51,544 bases of DNA from Lachnospiraceae bacterium (lineage in GTDB: Bacteria > Bacillota > Clostridia > Lachnospirales > Lachnospiraceae): assembly GCA_015056975.1 (NCBI GenBank), contig SVFG01000008.1:1-51544 (forward strand), given 5' to 3'. Shown one piece after another: positions 18,396 to 27,886 of this stretch; positions within the stretch are counted from its first letter, which is position 1, and the number at the start of each line of letters is the position of its first letter. A model generated the notes under the pieces. That model saw only the letters and a list, made by a program, of their open reading frames with translations. It was not told the DNA's origin and searched no databases. The position numbers and the translations under genes are program-made.

Positions 18396-18961
18396 TGGAT
18401 AGAGAAAAAGATTTTATGGAAGAAAAAGATTTTGCATTATCTCAGATGGAGCAGGAAACAGACGAAATGCTCCGTATCAGATATTTGAATAAAGACAATG
18501 CGGTGTTTGAACGCACCGGAACCGGATTTTTAAGCCTGAGAATCGGAGAAGAGTTTTATCCCAGAGTACAGGTGGTTAGAATGTTCCCGTTCATGCACGT
18601 GGATGAGCTGTTATCCATCAGAACACCGGATGAGCGCTCCAAAGAGATTGGGATTATTGAAAAGCTTACCGATGTGACTCCTGAGACGGTGGAGATGCTT
18701 AATGAGCAGCTGACACTTCACTATTTCACACCGGTAATCACAAGGATTCACAGTATTAAGGATGAGTACGGATATGCTTATTGGAATGTGGACACAGACC
18801 ATGGTCCCTGCCGCTTTACCATGCAGATGGGCGGAAGTGCGGTGGTGCATTTGTCCGATACCAGAATCCTGATTATGGATATTGACGAAAACCGTTTTGA
18901 AATTCCGGACATCATGGCATTGACAAACAATGAGAGGAAGAAGCTTGACTTGTTCCTGTAA
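18395..18961 (+). CDS. DUF1854 family protein
   Basis: A 188-residue soluble protein whose start overlaps the preceding stop (TAATG). It matches DUF1854 along its length: RVQVVRMFPFMHVDELLSI, EIGIIEKLTDV, FTPVITRIHSI, WNVDTDHGPCRFTM, TRILIMDIDENRFEIPDI and LTNNERKKLDLFL at the end. The family is annotated as associated with cyanophycin metabolism and an ABC exporter; no cyanophycin synthetase is in this window. It sits between two ABC half-exporters, so it probably works with the assembled heterodimer at the cytoplasmic face. Biochemical role is not known. Confidence 0.85.
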   Translation: MDREKDFMEEKDFALSQMEQETDEMLRIRYLNKDNAVFERTGTGFLSLRIGEEFYPRVQVVRMFPFMHVDELLSIRTPDERSKEIGIIEKLTDVTPETVEMLNEQLTLHYFTPVITRIHSIKDEYGYAYWNVDTDHGPCRFTMQMGGSAVVHLSDTRILIMDIDENRFEIPDIMALTNNERKKLDLFL

Positions 18962-18979
18962 GGAAAGGTAGGTATCCGC

Positions 18980-21160
18980 ATGATACTAAAATATGATTTA
19001 TCCAAAGAGAATACAGAACTTTGCGGGCTTGCCCCTGAGGAAGAAATCTATTACTGCCTGCCCTTGGACATTGATTTGAAAGGTAATTTCAGACAGAATT
19101 CCTACACGGTAATGACGAATAGAAGAGTTCTCATTTTGGAAGAAGGAGAATTGACCAAGGAATATCTGATTGAGCAGTGCGACTCCATCCGCAGTGAGCC
19201 CAGAATTGCCTGCGGTATCCTCTATCTTGAGAAGGACGGCAAACAGATTTTGCTGGGTAGATTTTCCGCAAAGCATCTGACCAGATACTCTTATCTGTTC
19301 AGAGGAATGCAGATTTTTAAGCAGGGACGTACGGATCATGTGGTGAGTAACGAATATGAACGCTCCTGCCCCAAGTGTGGAAGGGCACTTCCCGGCACCA
19401 AGGAGTGTCCCAGATGTGCAGGTAAAAAGGATGGCATGGTATATACACTACTGACACTGATGAAGACACATGCCGGAAGATTGGCTGTGATACTGTTTCT
19501 CATGTTCCTGGCAACCGTGGTTACTCTGGCGAATCCCCTGATTCAGAGATACCTTATCGACGATGTGTTGCTTCGGGAGGAAAAGAACTACAGTGAAGCG
19601 CTCTGGTGTCTGGGACTGATGTTTGCAATGAGCGTGGGTATTGTGTTTATTAATGCAGGAAAGAGCTTTCTTTGTGCTAAGCTTGGAGCACATGTGGGCG
19701 AGGATTTAAGAGAGCAACTGTTTACCAAAATCCAGCAGCTGTCCCTGTCCTTCATCGGTGACAGAAGCCCCGGAGAGCTGATGAACAGAATTCTTCATGA
19801 TACGGCGAGAATCAAGGATTTCTTTGCAAATATGTTCTGCAATATGTTTACGATTGTCATCATGTTCGTAGTGGTATGTGTCTATATGCTGGTTCTGAAT
19901 TGGAAGCTGGCGATACTGGCATTTGTGTTTGCACCGCTTACGGTTATCCTGTCCATGGCATGGCGCAAAAATATTCAGAAGCGTTTCAGATTACAGTGGT
20001 TGAAGAGCGACAAGGTAAACAGTAATTTGCAGGATGTTATCTCCGGTATGGCGGTTGTAAAATCCTACGGTCAGGAATACAGGGAAGCGGAGCATTTTGG
20101 TGAGACTACGGATGAGCTCGCAAGAATCCAGAGAAGCAACGAAGTGTTCTTTGCAATCTTTTATCCCATATTATCCTTCCTTCTGGGCGTCGGCATTTAT
20201 CTGATTACATACTTTGGAGGAAAGAATGTTATCCTCGGAAGCATGACGCCGGGTGAGCTTTTACAATTTATCAATTACACATCCATGCTTTACAACTATG
20301 TGAACTGGATAAGCGGTATGCCGAGATCCCTTATGAATCTGGCTACCAGCTTGGAGCGTGTGGGAGATGTCATGAAGCAGGAACCCACTATTGTAAATCA
20401 CGAGGATGCGGTTGAACATGAAATTGAAGGAGAAATCACCTTCAAAAATGCTTCCTTCGGATATAAGTCCTATCAACCGGTTATAGAGGATGTCAACCTT
20501 ACGGTACACAAGGGCGAGATGATTGGTCTTGTGGGAGCTTCCGGAACCGGTAAGTCTACACTGATTAATCTGGTTATGCATTTGTACGAGGTAGATGACG
20601 GACAAATTTTGGTGGATGGTATTGATATCCGCAAGATTAAGCTGGAAAACTATCACAGTCAGATTGGTGTGGTATTGCAGGAGAATTTCCTCTTTGCGGG
20701 CACAATTTATAACAATATCCGCTTTGCGAAGCCGGATGCAACCTACGAGGAAATCATTCAGGCAGCGAAGATGGCAAATGCCCATGACTTTATCTGCAGT
20801 CTTCCGGACGGATATAACACTTATGTAGGTGAGAAGGGACATAATCTTTCCGGCGGCGAGCGCCAGCGTATTGCCATTGCGAGAGCGATGTTAAATAATC
20901 CGAGACTTCTGATTTTGGATGAGGCTACTGCAAGTCTTGATACGGAGAGTGAATACCTGATTCAGAAGGCTATCGGCAGATTGACGGAAGGCAGGACAAC
21001 ATTTGCGATAGCACACAGATTATCAACCTTGAAGGATGCCAATCGTCTGGTAGTAATTGACGGACATAAGATTGCAGAGGTGGGAACACATGAGGAGCTT
21101 CTTGCAAAGAAGGGTATCTATTACGGATTGGTTCAGGCGCAGCTTAAAGTAAAGTTGTAA
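18980..21160 (+). CDS. ABC half-exporter with PH-like and zinc-ribbon N-terminal extension (second of pair)
   Basis: A 726-residue partner of the exporter at 16059. The N-terminal ~125 residues again look PH-like (SYTVMTNRRVLILEEGE, GILYLEKDGKQILLGRF), followed by a zinc ribbon near 132-150 (CPKCGRALPGTKECPRCAGK). Six membrane helices and a complete ATPase follow: Walker A GASGTGKST, signature LSGGERQRIAIARA, Walker B LLILDEATASLD and switch AHRL. Both ATPase sites of the putative heterodimer look intact, unlike many heterodimeric exporters with one degenerate site. A GGAAAGGTAGG run precedes the ATG. It ends the three-gene operon, followed by a terminator. Confidence 0.9.
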   Translation: MILKYDLSKENTELCGLAPEEEIYYCLPLDIDLKGNFRQNSYTVMTNRRVLILEEGELTKEYLIEQCDSIRSEPRIACGILYLEKDGKQILLGRFSAKHLTRYSYLFRGMQIFKQGRTDHVVSNEYERSCPKCGRALPGTKECPRCAGKKDGMVYTLLTLMKTHAGRLAVILFLMFLATVVTLANPLIQRYLIDDVLLREEKNYSEALWCLGLMFAMSVGIVFINAGKSFLCAKLGAHVGEDLREQLFTKIQQLSLSFIGDRSPGELMNRILHDTARIKDFFANMFCNMFTIVIMFVVVCVYMLVLNWKLAILAFVFAPLTVILSMAWRKNIQKRFRLQWLKSDKVNSNLQDVISGMAVVKSYGQEYREAEHFGETTDELARIQRSNEVFFAIFYPILSFLLGVGIYLITYFGGKNVILGSMTPGELLQFINYTSMLYNYVNWISGMPRSLMNLATSLERVGDVMKQEPTIVNHEDAVEHEIEGEITFKNASFGYKSYQPVIEDVNLTVHKGEMIGLVGASGTGKSTLINLVMHLYEVDDGQILVDGIDIRKIKLENYHSQIGVVLQENFLFAGTIYNNIRFAKPDATYEEIIQAAKMANAHDFICSLPDGYNTYVGEKGHNLSGGERQRIAIARAMLNNPRLLILDEATASLDTESEYLIQKAIGRLTEGRTTFAIAHRLSTLKDANRLVVIDGHKIAEVGTHEELLAKKGIYYGLVQAQLKVKL

Positions 21161-21182
21161 GTTAAAAAATATGAATATCCTC

Positions 21183-21230
21183 AGCGGTCGGTTTTTTTGA
21201 AAATGCCAAAGAAACCGGCCGCTTTCTATT
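21183..21230 (+). terminator. Intrinsic terminator after the ABC/DUF1854 operon
   Basis: AGCGGTCGGTTT pairs with AAACCGGCCGCT (one G-T pair) over a 17-base loop, followed by TTCTATTGTT. Confidence 0.7.
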
Positions 21231-21286
21231 GTTAAATATTACCATGACTTTTTGGGGTGATTTCAAAAATAATCTCAAGTGGCAAA

Positions 21287-21315
21287 TTGACTAAAAAGCT
21301 AAGGAATAGTATACT
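21287..21315 (+). promoter_or_regulatory. Strong sigma-A promoter of the carbohydrate locus
   Basis: TTGACT at 21287-21292, a 17-base spacer and TATACT at 21310-21315. It is the only clear promoter before the 21567 gene and implies a leader of about 245 bases. Confidence 0.8.
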
Positions 21316-21321
21316 TAAATA

Positions 21322-21566
21322 GACGAAAGTAATAACAGATTGTACAGATTGATGAGGATTTGGGAAGGAGGCATGGGAAAGTTGCACAATAAAAAAAGGG
21401 GAATGGGAGACATGGATTGAGCAATTCGTGAAGAAAAGACAGCAAGAATTGAGGAGATATGTTAAGGGGGTTTAAAGTATAATGTAACTTGTCGCAAGTT
21501 GCATATTGCGAAAACATACCCATTTTGGGTAAGTCTATCATGTTATTTTAATACAGGGAGGAAGTT
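21322..21566 (+). other. Long 5' leader of the carbohydrate locus with two small hairpins
   Basis: About 245 bases lie between the predicted transcription start and the ATG at 21567. They contain a 6-bp stem AACTTG-TCG-CAAGTT (about 21486-21500), a 5-bp stem ACCCA-TTT-TGGGT (about 21520-21532) and a good ribosome-binding site (GGGAGGAAG). No known riboswitch class is recognised. A TATAAT at 21478 has no matching -35 box. Confidence 0.4.
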
Positions 21567-24494
21567 ATGAAGGACTCTGTTAAAAAGTTAATCCTATTGG
21601 GAAGTCTTGTGTTGGTTATCGCAGGTTTTTATTTTATTAAGAACCTTACTGAAGCTACCGACTTCCACGACAAGTACGAAGGGTATGATCTGACACAGGA
21701 TGTTGCCGGTGCCAGCAGAGAAGGTACCTATGATAAGTATCTTCAGGCACATCAGGATGCAGTATGCCCGCAGAAGGACATTGTAATCGATGTTCTTGAT
21801 TATGTATCCGGAGAAGGCGTGACTGCTCATTCCGAATACGAAGGTGCTAAGGATGTTTTATTTACTGAGGGCGGTTCTACCGTTACTTGGAAGGTAAACG
21901 TACCCGAAGCCGGTTTTTATAACCTTTATTTTGACTATCTGGCTGCCCAGTCCAGAGGTATTGCTGTTGAACGTGCAATTTACATCAACGGCGAGCTGCC
22001 TTTTTCCAATGCCGGCAATGTCAGATTCACAAGAATGTGGGTTGATGGCGGTGAAGTTAAGGTAGATAATCGTGGCAATGAAATCCGTCCTACTCAGGTT
22101 GAAAAGTTCGGCTGGCAGGGCGAATATTGTCGTGACGACAGAGGCTATGTAGAAGAGCCGTTCCAATTCTATTTTGAGAAGGGTGAGAACACTGTTACCG
22201 TCGAAGGCGTGAATGAGCCCATTGCACTTAAGGCAGTGACACTCAAGGCAGTGAAAGAGATGGCAACTTATGAAGAGTATCTTGCCGCTCAGACCGGAAG
22301 CGCTGCAACCGGAGAAGGACTTACATATTTGCAGAGAATCGAAGGCGAGGATGCAAGCTTGCGTTCGGAATCATCTTTATATGCTAAGTATGACCGTGGT
22401 TCTGCTATCACGTCTCCTTATAGTGTAAACAAGACTATACTGAACTACACCGGTGGTGAAGCTTGGAAGACTGCAGGTCAGTGGATTCAGTGGGATTTTG
22501 AAGTTCCCGAGGATGGTTTCTACAATATTACCGTTAAAGGACGTCAGAATTATTCCAGAGGTATCGTATCCGCAAGACGTTTATATATTGATGGAGAGAC
22601 TCCCTTTGAGGAAGCAATGAGAGTGGAGTTCGAGTACGGTGATGATTGGAACACCATGACTCTTGCCGATGATGAGGGAACTCCTTATAAGTTCTATCTT
22701 ACAAAGGGTAGCCATACTATCCGTCTCGAGGCAAATCTCGGCGGAATCGGTACTATTTTAAGAGAAATCGAAGACTCTACATATCGTTTGAACCAGATGT
22801 ATCGTACCATTCTGGTTTATACAGGCTCTGCACCTGATGCGTACAGAGATTATAAGATTGATCAGGTATATCCTGCAGTAATTGAGGCTATGGATTTGGA
22901 ATACAAGCGTCTTTACAAGCTGGTTGATGACACTGTTCTTTATACGGGACAGAAGGGAGATCAGATTGCAACTGTTCAGACCCTGGCACGTCAGCTTGAG
23001 AAGTTTGTTAAGAGACCTGATAAGATTACAATTGAATTTGCAGGATTTAAGGATAATATTACTGCACTTGGTACTGCATCCATGAACATGAGCGAGTCCA
23101 AATTGGATGTCGACTATCTGGTTGTAAGCGGTACTGATGCTAAGGTGCCTGTAGATAAGGCAAATGCTTTCCAGAAGGTATGGCATGAAATCAAGTCCTT
23201 CATTGCTTCTTACACCGTTGATTATAGCTCAGTCGGTGATGTTTACGAAGGTGAAGGAGACGATGAAATAGTTGATGTTTGGGTTCTGACCGGTCGTGAT
23301 CAGGGTACTATTTTGAAGTCCATGGTTGACGATACCTTTACACCCGACACCGGTATTAAGGTTAACGTACAGATTGTAGGTGCTGACGCGGTTTTAAATG
23401 CAGTACTTGCAGGACGCGGACCTAACATTGCACTTTCCGTAGGTGCAAACCTTCCTGTAGACTATGCTCTCCGTGGTGCTGCGGAAGATTTAAGACAGTT
23501 TGATGATTTGGATGAAGTGTTGACCAGATTCTCTGAGAGCTCTTATGAGCAGTATAAATTGGATGATGCATTGTATGCACTTCCTGAGACCATGACTTTC
23601 CAGATGATGTTCTATCGTAAGGACATTATGGAACAGCTTGAATTAGAGCTACCTCAGACTTGGGAAGAGCTGATTGCAATCCTTCCCACTATCCAGTGTA
23701 ACAATATGTCTGTCGGTATCCCTTGTGCGGCAGGAAGCAGTGGAGTTGCAACCTCTGATATTTCCATGTACTTCTGTCTGTTGTATCAGTACGGCGGAGA
23801 TATGTACAACGAGAGAGGTACCAAGGCGATTACCGATAATGAGGAAGGTGTGGCAGCATTCGCTGATTACACTGAATACTTTACCGATTACGGTTTGCCT
23901 CAGGTATATGACTTCGCAACCCGTTTCCGTTCCGGTGAAATGCCTTTGGCAATTGCACCCTTCAGTACCTACAATACATTGGTTGTATCCGCACCCGAAA
24001 TCCGTGGTCTGTGGGATATGACAATCATCCCCGGTACCGAGAGAGTGGATGAGAACGGAAATACCTATATTGACCGTTCTGACTTTATCACAGGCTCTGC
24101 AACCATCATGTTTAAGGAAGAGAGCGAAAGCTTGAAGCAGAAAGCATGGGAGTTCATGAAGTGGTGGAGCTCTGCTGATACACAGGTTAGATTCGGCCGT
24201 GAAATGGAAGCGTTACTCGGTGCTTCTGCAAGATATGCAACTGCAAACAGAGAAGCATTCAATCAGCTTGGCTGGAGTGCTGAAAATATCAGAGTATTAA
24301 ATGAGCAGTGGGATCAGACTGTGGGTATCCGAGAAGTTCCCGGTGGTTACTTTACCGGTCGTCACATCACCAATGCAATCCGTCGTATCATTATGACTGG
24401 TGAAGATCCGAGAGAGACAATTCTGGATTACACCATGGATATTAATGACGAGCTTGCGAAGAAACGTGCCGAATTCGGTATGCCACTTGAGTAG
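21567..24494 (+). CDS. Membrane-anchored solute-binding protein with two carbohydrate-binding-like modules
   Basis: A 975-residue protein, about twice the size of a normal binding protein. A single N-terminal helix (about 7-25) without a lipobox anchors it. Two similar beta-sandwich modules follow, at about 55-235 and 265-420. Both carry a GFYN..F/V strand, a (Q/R)(S/N)YSRGI or QSRGIAV loop, an (A/R)..YI(N/D)GE(L/T)PF strand and a terminal sequence like FEKGENTVTVEG or LTKGSHTIRLEA, as in CBM6/35-type galactose-binding folds. A helical linker (about 420-560) leads to an SBP_bac_1-type domain (about 570-960). It heads an operon with two permeases, so it should capture an oligo- or polysaccharide at the surface. 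Confidence 0.85.
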   Translation: MKDSVKKLILLGSLVLVIAGFYFIKNLTEATDFHDKYEGYDLTQDVAGASREGTYDKYLQAHQDAVCPQKDIVIDVLDYVSGEGVTAHSEYEGAKDVLFTEGGSTVTWKVNVPEAGFYNLYFDYLAAQSRGIAVERAIYINGELPFSNAGNVRFTRMWVDGGEVKVDNRGNEIRPTQVEKFGWQGEYCRDDRGYVEEPFQFYFEKGENTVTVEGVNEPIALKAVTLKAVKEMATYEEYLAAQTGSAATGEGLTYLQRIEGEDASLRSESSLYAKYDRGSAITSPYSVNKTILNYTGGEAWKTAGQWIQWDFEVPEDGFYNITVKGRQNYSRGIVSARRLYIDGETPFEEAMRVEFEYGDDWNTMTLADDEGTPYKFYLTKGSHTIRLEANLGGIGTILREIEDSTYRLNQMYRTILVYTGSAPDAYRDYKIDQVYPAVIEAMDLEYKRLYKLVDDTVLYTGQKGDQIATVQTLARQLEKFVKRPDKITIEFAGFKDNITALGTASMNMSESKLDVDYLVVSGTDAKVPVDKANAFQKVWHEIKSFIASYTVDYSSVGDVYEGEGDDEIVDVWVLTGRDQGTILKSMVDDTFTPDTGIKVNVQIVGADAVLNAVLAGRGPNIALSVGANLPVDYALRGAAEDLRQFDDLDEVLTRFSESSYEQYKLDDALYALPETMTFQMMFYRKDIMEQLELELPQTWEELIAILPTIQCNNMSVGIPCAAGSSGVATSDISMYFCLLYQYGGDMYNERGTKAITDNEEGVAAFADYTEYFTDYGLPQVYDFATRFRSGEMPLAIAPFSTYNTLVVSAPEIRGLWDMTIIPGTERVDENGNTYIDRSDFITGSATIMFKEESESLKQKAWEFMKWWSSADTQVRFGREMEALLGASARYATANREAFNQLGWSAENIRVLNEQWDQTVGIREVPGGYFTGRHITNAIRRIIMTGEDPRETILDYTMDINDELAKKRAEFGMPLE

Positions 24495-24503
24495 GAGGCT
24501 GAG

Positions 24504-25445
24504 ATGAAAGAATATTTAAAGAAATATTGGACTTTACGTAAACATAATTTTAAGGTTGGTCTTAAGAAGGCAAAAAGAAGCAAAATGTGTTATTTGTTCT
24601 TGCTTCCCTACGCAGTGATATTTTTTATGTTTGTCATTTTGCCTGTAATATCATCCATTTTCTTGAGTTTTACATACTACAACGTATTGGAAACTCCCCG
24701 ATTTATCGGACTTGATAACTACTTCAATCTGATTTTACAGGACGATATCTTCATCACGGGTGTGAAAAACACCCTGATGATTGCTATCATCACGGGTCCT
24801 CTCGGTTACCTTGCATCTTTCCTGTTTGCATGGCTGATTAACGAGTTGCCCAGATGGTTACGTACCATTGCAATTGTAATTTTCTATGCTCCTTCAATTG
24901 CAGGTACCCTGATTAACATCTTCAGTACGGTTATCTTCCGTGGTGACCAGTATGGATGGATTAACGGATTTTTAATTGAAACAGGATTGGTTGATTCCCC
25001 TATTCTTTGGTTATCCAATCCTAAGTATATGCTTTGGATTTGTATGATTGTTATCCTGTGGCAGAGCTTGGGTACCGGATTCCTTGCATTCGTTGCAAGC
25101 TTGCAGAACGTTGACCGTGCACAGTACGAGGCAGGTTACATCGACGGTATCAAGAACCGTTGGCAGGAGCTTTGGTGGATTACCCTTCCCAATATGAAGC
25201 CGGCATTGATGTTCGGTGCGGTTATGACCATTACCAACTCCTTCGGTGTAAGTGCTATTCCGATGGCTCTTTGCGGATACCCCAGTACCGACTATGCGGC
25301 ACGTACCATCGTAACGCATTTGTATGACTATGGTATTACCAGATTTGAGATGGGTTATGCATCAGCGATTGCAACCATTCTGTTTTTCATGATGATTTTA
25401 TGTAACAAAGCAATTCAAAGTCTGTTAAGAAGAGTAGGAACCTGA
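24504..25445 (+). CDS. Carbohydrate ABC transporter permease (LplB/UgpA type)
   Basis: A 313-residue protein with six membrane helices, the first near 30-52 (CYLFLLPYAVIFFMFVILPV). The cytoplasmic EAA loop, which binds the ATPase, reads YEAGYIDGIKNRWQELWWIT near residue 210. It follows the binding protein gene by 9 bases with GGAGG before the ATG. Its partner permease begins one base after its stop. No ATPase is encoded in the locus, so a shared MsmX-like ATPase from elsewhere is expected, as is usual in Firmicutes. Confidence 0.93.
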   Translation: MKEYLKKYWTLRKHNFKVGLKKAKRSKMCYLFLLPYAVIFFMFVILPVISSIFLSFTYYNVLETPRFIGLDNYFNLILQDDIFITGVKNTLMIAIITGPLGYLASFLFAWLINELPRWLRTIAIVIFYAPSIAGTLINIFSTVIFRGDQYGWINGFLIETGLVDSPILWLSNPKYMLWICMIVILWQSLGTGFLAFVASLQNVDRAQYEAGYIDGIKNRWQELWWITLPNMKPALMFGAVMTITNSFGVSAIPMALCGYPSTDYAARTIVTHLYDYGITRFEMGYASAIATILFFMMILCNKAIQSLLRRVGT

Positions 25446-25446
25446 T

Positions 25447-26343
25447 ATGAGCAAAGTAAAAGTAGAAAAAGAAACACAACACAAAATAAAGTTATTGAAG
25501 AAACGCAAACCGAACCGTTCCAGAGTGGGAGATTTCTTTGTTTACCTTTTCCTCGTTTTAATGGCGATTGCAATGGCATTCCCGTTGGTATTCTCCATCA
25601 ATAGTGCCTTGAAACCGCTTGACGAGTTGTTTAAGGTTCCCCCGACCATATGGGCATTGAACCCTACACTGGATAACTTCGCTGATTTGTTTGTAACAAT
25701 GGGTAAATCCTGGGTGCCTTTCTCCAGGTACATATTTAATACTGTATTTATTACCGTAGTTGGTACGGCAGGACATTTGATTATTGCATCCATGGGTGCG
25801 TTCGTTGTTGCTAAATACGATTTCCCCGGATGTAAGACATTCTTTGCTATCTCCGTAACCTCCCTGATGTTCACCGGTATGGTTACTCAGATACCTAACT
25901 ACGTAATTATCAATGCATTGGGTTGGATTGATACCTACTATGCAATCATTATCCCTGCATTTGCATCTACAACCGGCTTCTTCTTTATGAAGCAGTTTAT
26001 GGAAGGTCTGCCCATGTCTCTTATTGAGGCGGCAAAGATTGACGGTGCAAATGAGTGGAAGGTATTCATCGGTATCGTAATGCCCAACGTTAAACCTGCA
26101 TGGTTGACCATGATTATTTATTCCGTACAGGGTCTTTGGAATAACCCGGCTTCCATGTACATTTACTCTGAAGAGAGAAAGCTACTGGTATATGCGTTAA
26201 ACCAGGTCCTTGCCGGCGGTATTGCCAGAACAGGACAGGGTGCAGCGGTTTCTGTTATTATCATGATAGTGCCGGTTCTTACCTTCATTTTATCCGAAAG
26301 TCAGATTTTGGAAACAATGGCAAGCTCCGGTTTGAAAGATTGA
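25447..26343 (+). CDS. Carbohydrate ABC transporter permease (LplC/UgpE type)
   Basis: A 298-residue protein with a basic cytoplasmic N-terminus and six membrane helices, the first near 31-50. The EAA loop is LIEAAKIDGANEWKVFIGIV near residue 190. It pairs with the permease just upstream to form the first importer of the locus, together with the large binding protein at 21567. Confidence 0.93.
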   Translation: MSKVKVEKETQHKIKLLKKRKPNRSRVGDFFVYLFLVLMAIAMAFPLVFSINSALKPLDELFKVPPTIWALNPTLDNFADLFVTMGKSWVPFSRYIFNTVFITVVGTAGHLIIASMGAFVVAKYDFPGCKTFFAISVTSLMFTGMVTQIPNYVIINALGWIDTYYAIIIPAFASTTGFFFMKQFMEGLPMSLIEAAKIDGANEWKVFIGIVMPNVKPAWLTMIIYSVQGLWNNPASMYIYSEERKLLVYALNQVLAGGIARTGQGAAVSVIIMIVPVLTFILSESQILETMASSGLKD

Positions 26344-26362
26344 TATGGAAGAGGATTGGAAT

Positions 26363-27868
26363 ATGAGAAAAGTGATGAAAAGAGTCGGCGCGCTGATGGC
26401 GAGTGTCGTAATTGCATTAAGTTCCTCCATAGTAGCAGCGGCCGAAGAAGGTTATACCTACAATTACGATTACTGGGGAGATGTACAGTACGGTCCCGAT
26501 GCATATGCGGTTTCGGGCGTATACACATCCGTGGAGCTTGGACTTGATAAGAAGCTCACCCTGGCAGAAAGTTTATATGTACATGAGAATATGCTTTATA
26601 TCTGTGATACCGGTAACAACCGTATCATAGAGATGGAGCGTACCGAGATCGATAAGTTCGAGGTAAGAAGATATATTGACAGCTTTAAAGGCAAAGCTGA
26701 AGTGAAGACATTGTCCGGTCCTACTGATATTTCCATTTCGGAAGACGGCAATTATATGTTTATTTGTGACAAGGGCAATGAAAGAGTACTCAAGCTGGAT
26801 AAGGATTTAAATTACATTATGGAGTTTACTAAGCCCACTGATGCTACCTTTGACCAGTCCTTGAGCTTCCAGCCTCACAGACTGATTACTGACAAGGCAG
26901 GTCGTGTGTACTGTATCGCAACCAATGTCAACAAGGGTTTGATTAAGTTTGAGCCCGATGGCGTATTCTCGGGATTCGTAGGAGCTACTCCTGTTAGTTA
27001 TACAATGGCTGATTACCTGAGAAAGAAATTTGCTACTGCAGCACAGAGAGCACAGATGGAAGCATTTGTACCTACCGAGTACAGTAACATTTATGTTGAC
27101 GATTCCGGTTTTATCTATGCAACAAGCTTTAATATTTCCGCAGCAGATATTGACACCGGTAAGATTGCCCCCATCAGAAGATTGAACTTGCTTGGCAATG
27201 ATATCCTTATCAGAAACGGTGAATGGAAGGTAATCGGTGATTTGTATTTTGATAAGGGAGGCGGTGCTGACGGCCCTTCCCGATTTACAGATGTAACTAC
27301 ATTCGACAATGATGTTTACACATGTCTGGATAAGACCAGAGGACGACTTTTCACCTATGATGATCAGGGAAGAATGCTTTGGGCATTCGGTGGTACCGGT
27401 GGTAACACCAAGGGTTACTTCAAGATTCCCGTATCTATAGAACATATGGGATATGATTTAATCGTTCTTGACCAGCAGGAGGCAAGCATCACGGTATTTT
27501 CACCCACCGAGTTCGGTAATATGGTGTTTAGCGCACTGGATCAGTTCTCCGCAGGTGAATATGAGAAGTCTGCTGAAAGCTGGCAGAAGGTTATCGATTT
27601 GAACGGTAACTATGATTTGGCATATATCGGTATCGGACGTACTCTGCTTCGTCAGGAAAGATACAAGGAAGCAATGGAATACTTCGAACTCAAATATGAC
27701 AGAGACAATTACTCCAGAGCGTTTAAGCATTATCGTCAGGAGTGGATTGAAGACAATATTGTAATGATTATTGTTGTTGTATTATTAGTACTCTGTGTAC
27801 CGCTTGCGATTGGCAGAATCAAGCGAATCAAATGGCAGATTGACACAGCTGATATCTTTAGAGTTTAA
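26363..27868 (+). CDS. Extracytoplasmic NHL-type beta-propeller protein with TPR and C-terminal membrane anchor
   Basis: The start at 26363 (501 residues) is preferred to the ATG at 26345 because GAGGA lies about 9 bases before it and it gives a clean signal peptide (about 1-28, ending VAAAEEG). Residues ~60-390 hold repeated NHL-like blades such as LYICDTGNNRIIEME, MFICDKGNERVLKLD and LIVLDQQEASITVF. A short TPR-like helical part (about 400-450: YDLAYIGIGRTLLRQERYKE) is followed by a membrane helix near 465-487. The protein is therefore exposed outside and anchored at its C-terminus. It lies inside the importer operon, so a scaffold or docking role in glycan capture is possible. Confidence 0.75.
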   Translation: MRKVMKRVGALMASVVIALSSSIVAAAEEGYTYNYDYWGDVQYGPDAYAVSGVYTSVELGLDKKLTLAESLYVHENMLYICDTGNNRIIEMERTEIDKFEVRRYIDSFKGKAEVKTLSGPTDISISEDGNYMFICDKGNERVLKLDKDLNYIMEFTKPTDATFDQSLSFQPHRLITDKAGRVYCIATNVNKGLIKFEPDGVFSGFVGATPVSYTMADYLRKKFATAAQRAQMEAFVPTEYSNIYVDDSGFIYATSFNISAADIDTGKIAPIRRLNLLGNDILIRNGEWKVIGDLYFDKGGGADGPSRFTDVTTFDNDVYTCLDKTRGRLFTYDDQGRMLWAFGGTGGNTKGYFKIPVSIEHMGYDLIVLDQQEASITVFSPTEFGNMVFSALDQFSAGEYEKSAESWQKVIDLNGNYDLAYIGIGRTLLRQERYKEAMEYFELKYDRDNYSRAFKHYRQEWIEDNIVMIIVVVLLVLCVPLAIGRIKRIKWQIDTADIFRV

Positions 27869-27886
27869 GATGGAATGGAGGAAAAT

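Noticed and set aside
21373..21420. Possible 15-codon upstream ORF in the leader of the 21567 gene
   Set aside because: The AAGGAGG is only one base before the ATG, too close for efficient initiation, and the peptide has no attenuator-like pattern.
21478..21483. Second TATAAT in the leader before 21567
   Set aside because: No -35 box at an acceptable distance and no extended -10 TG.
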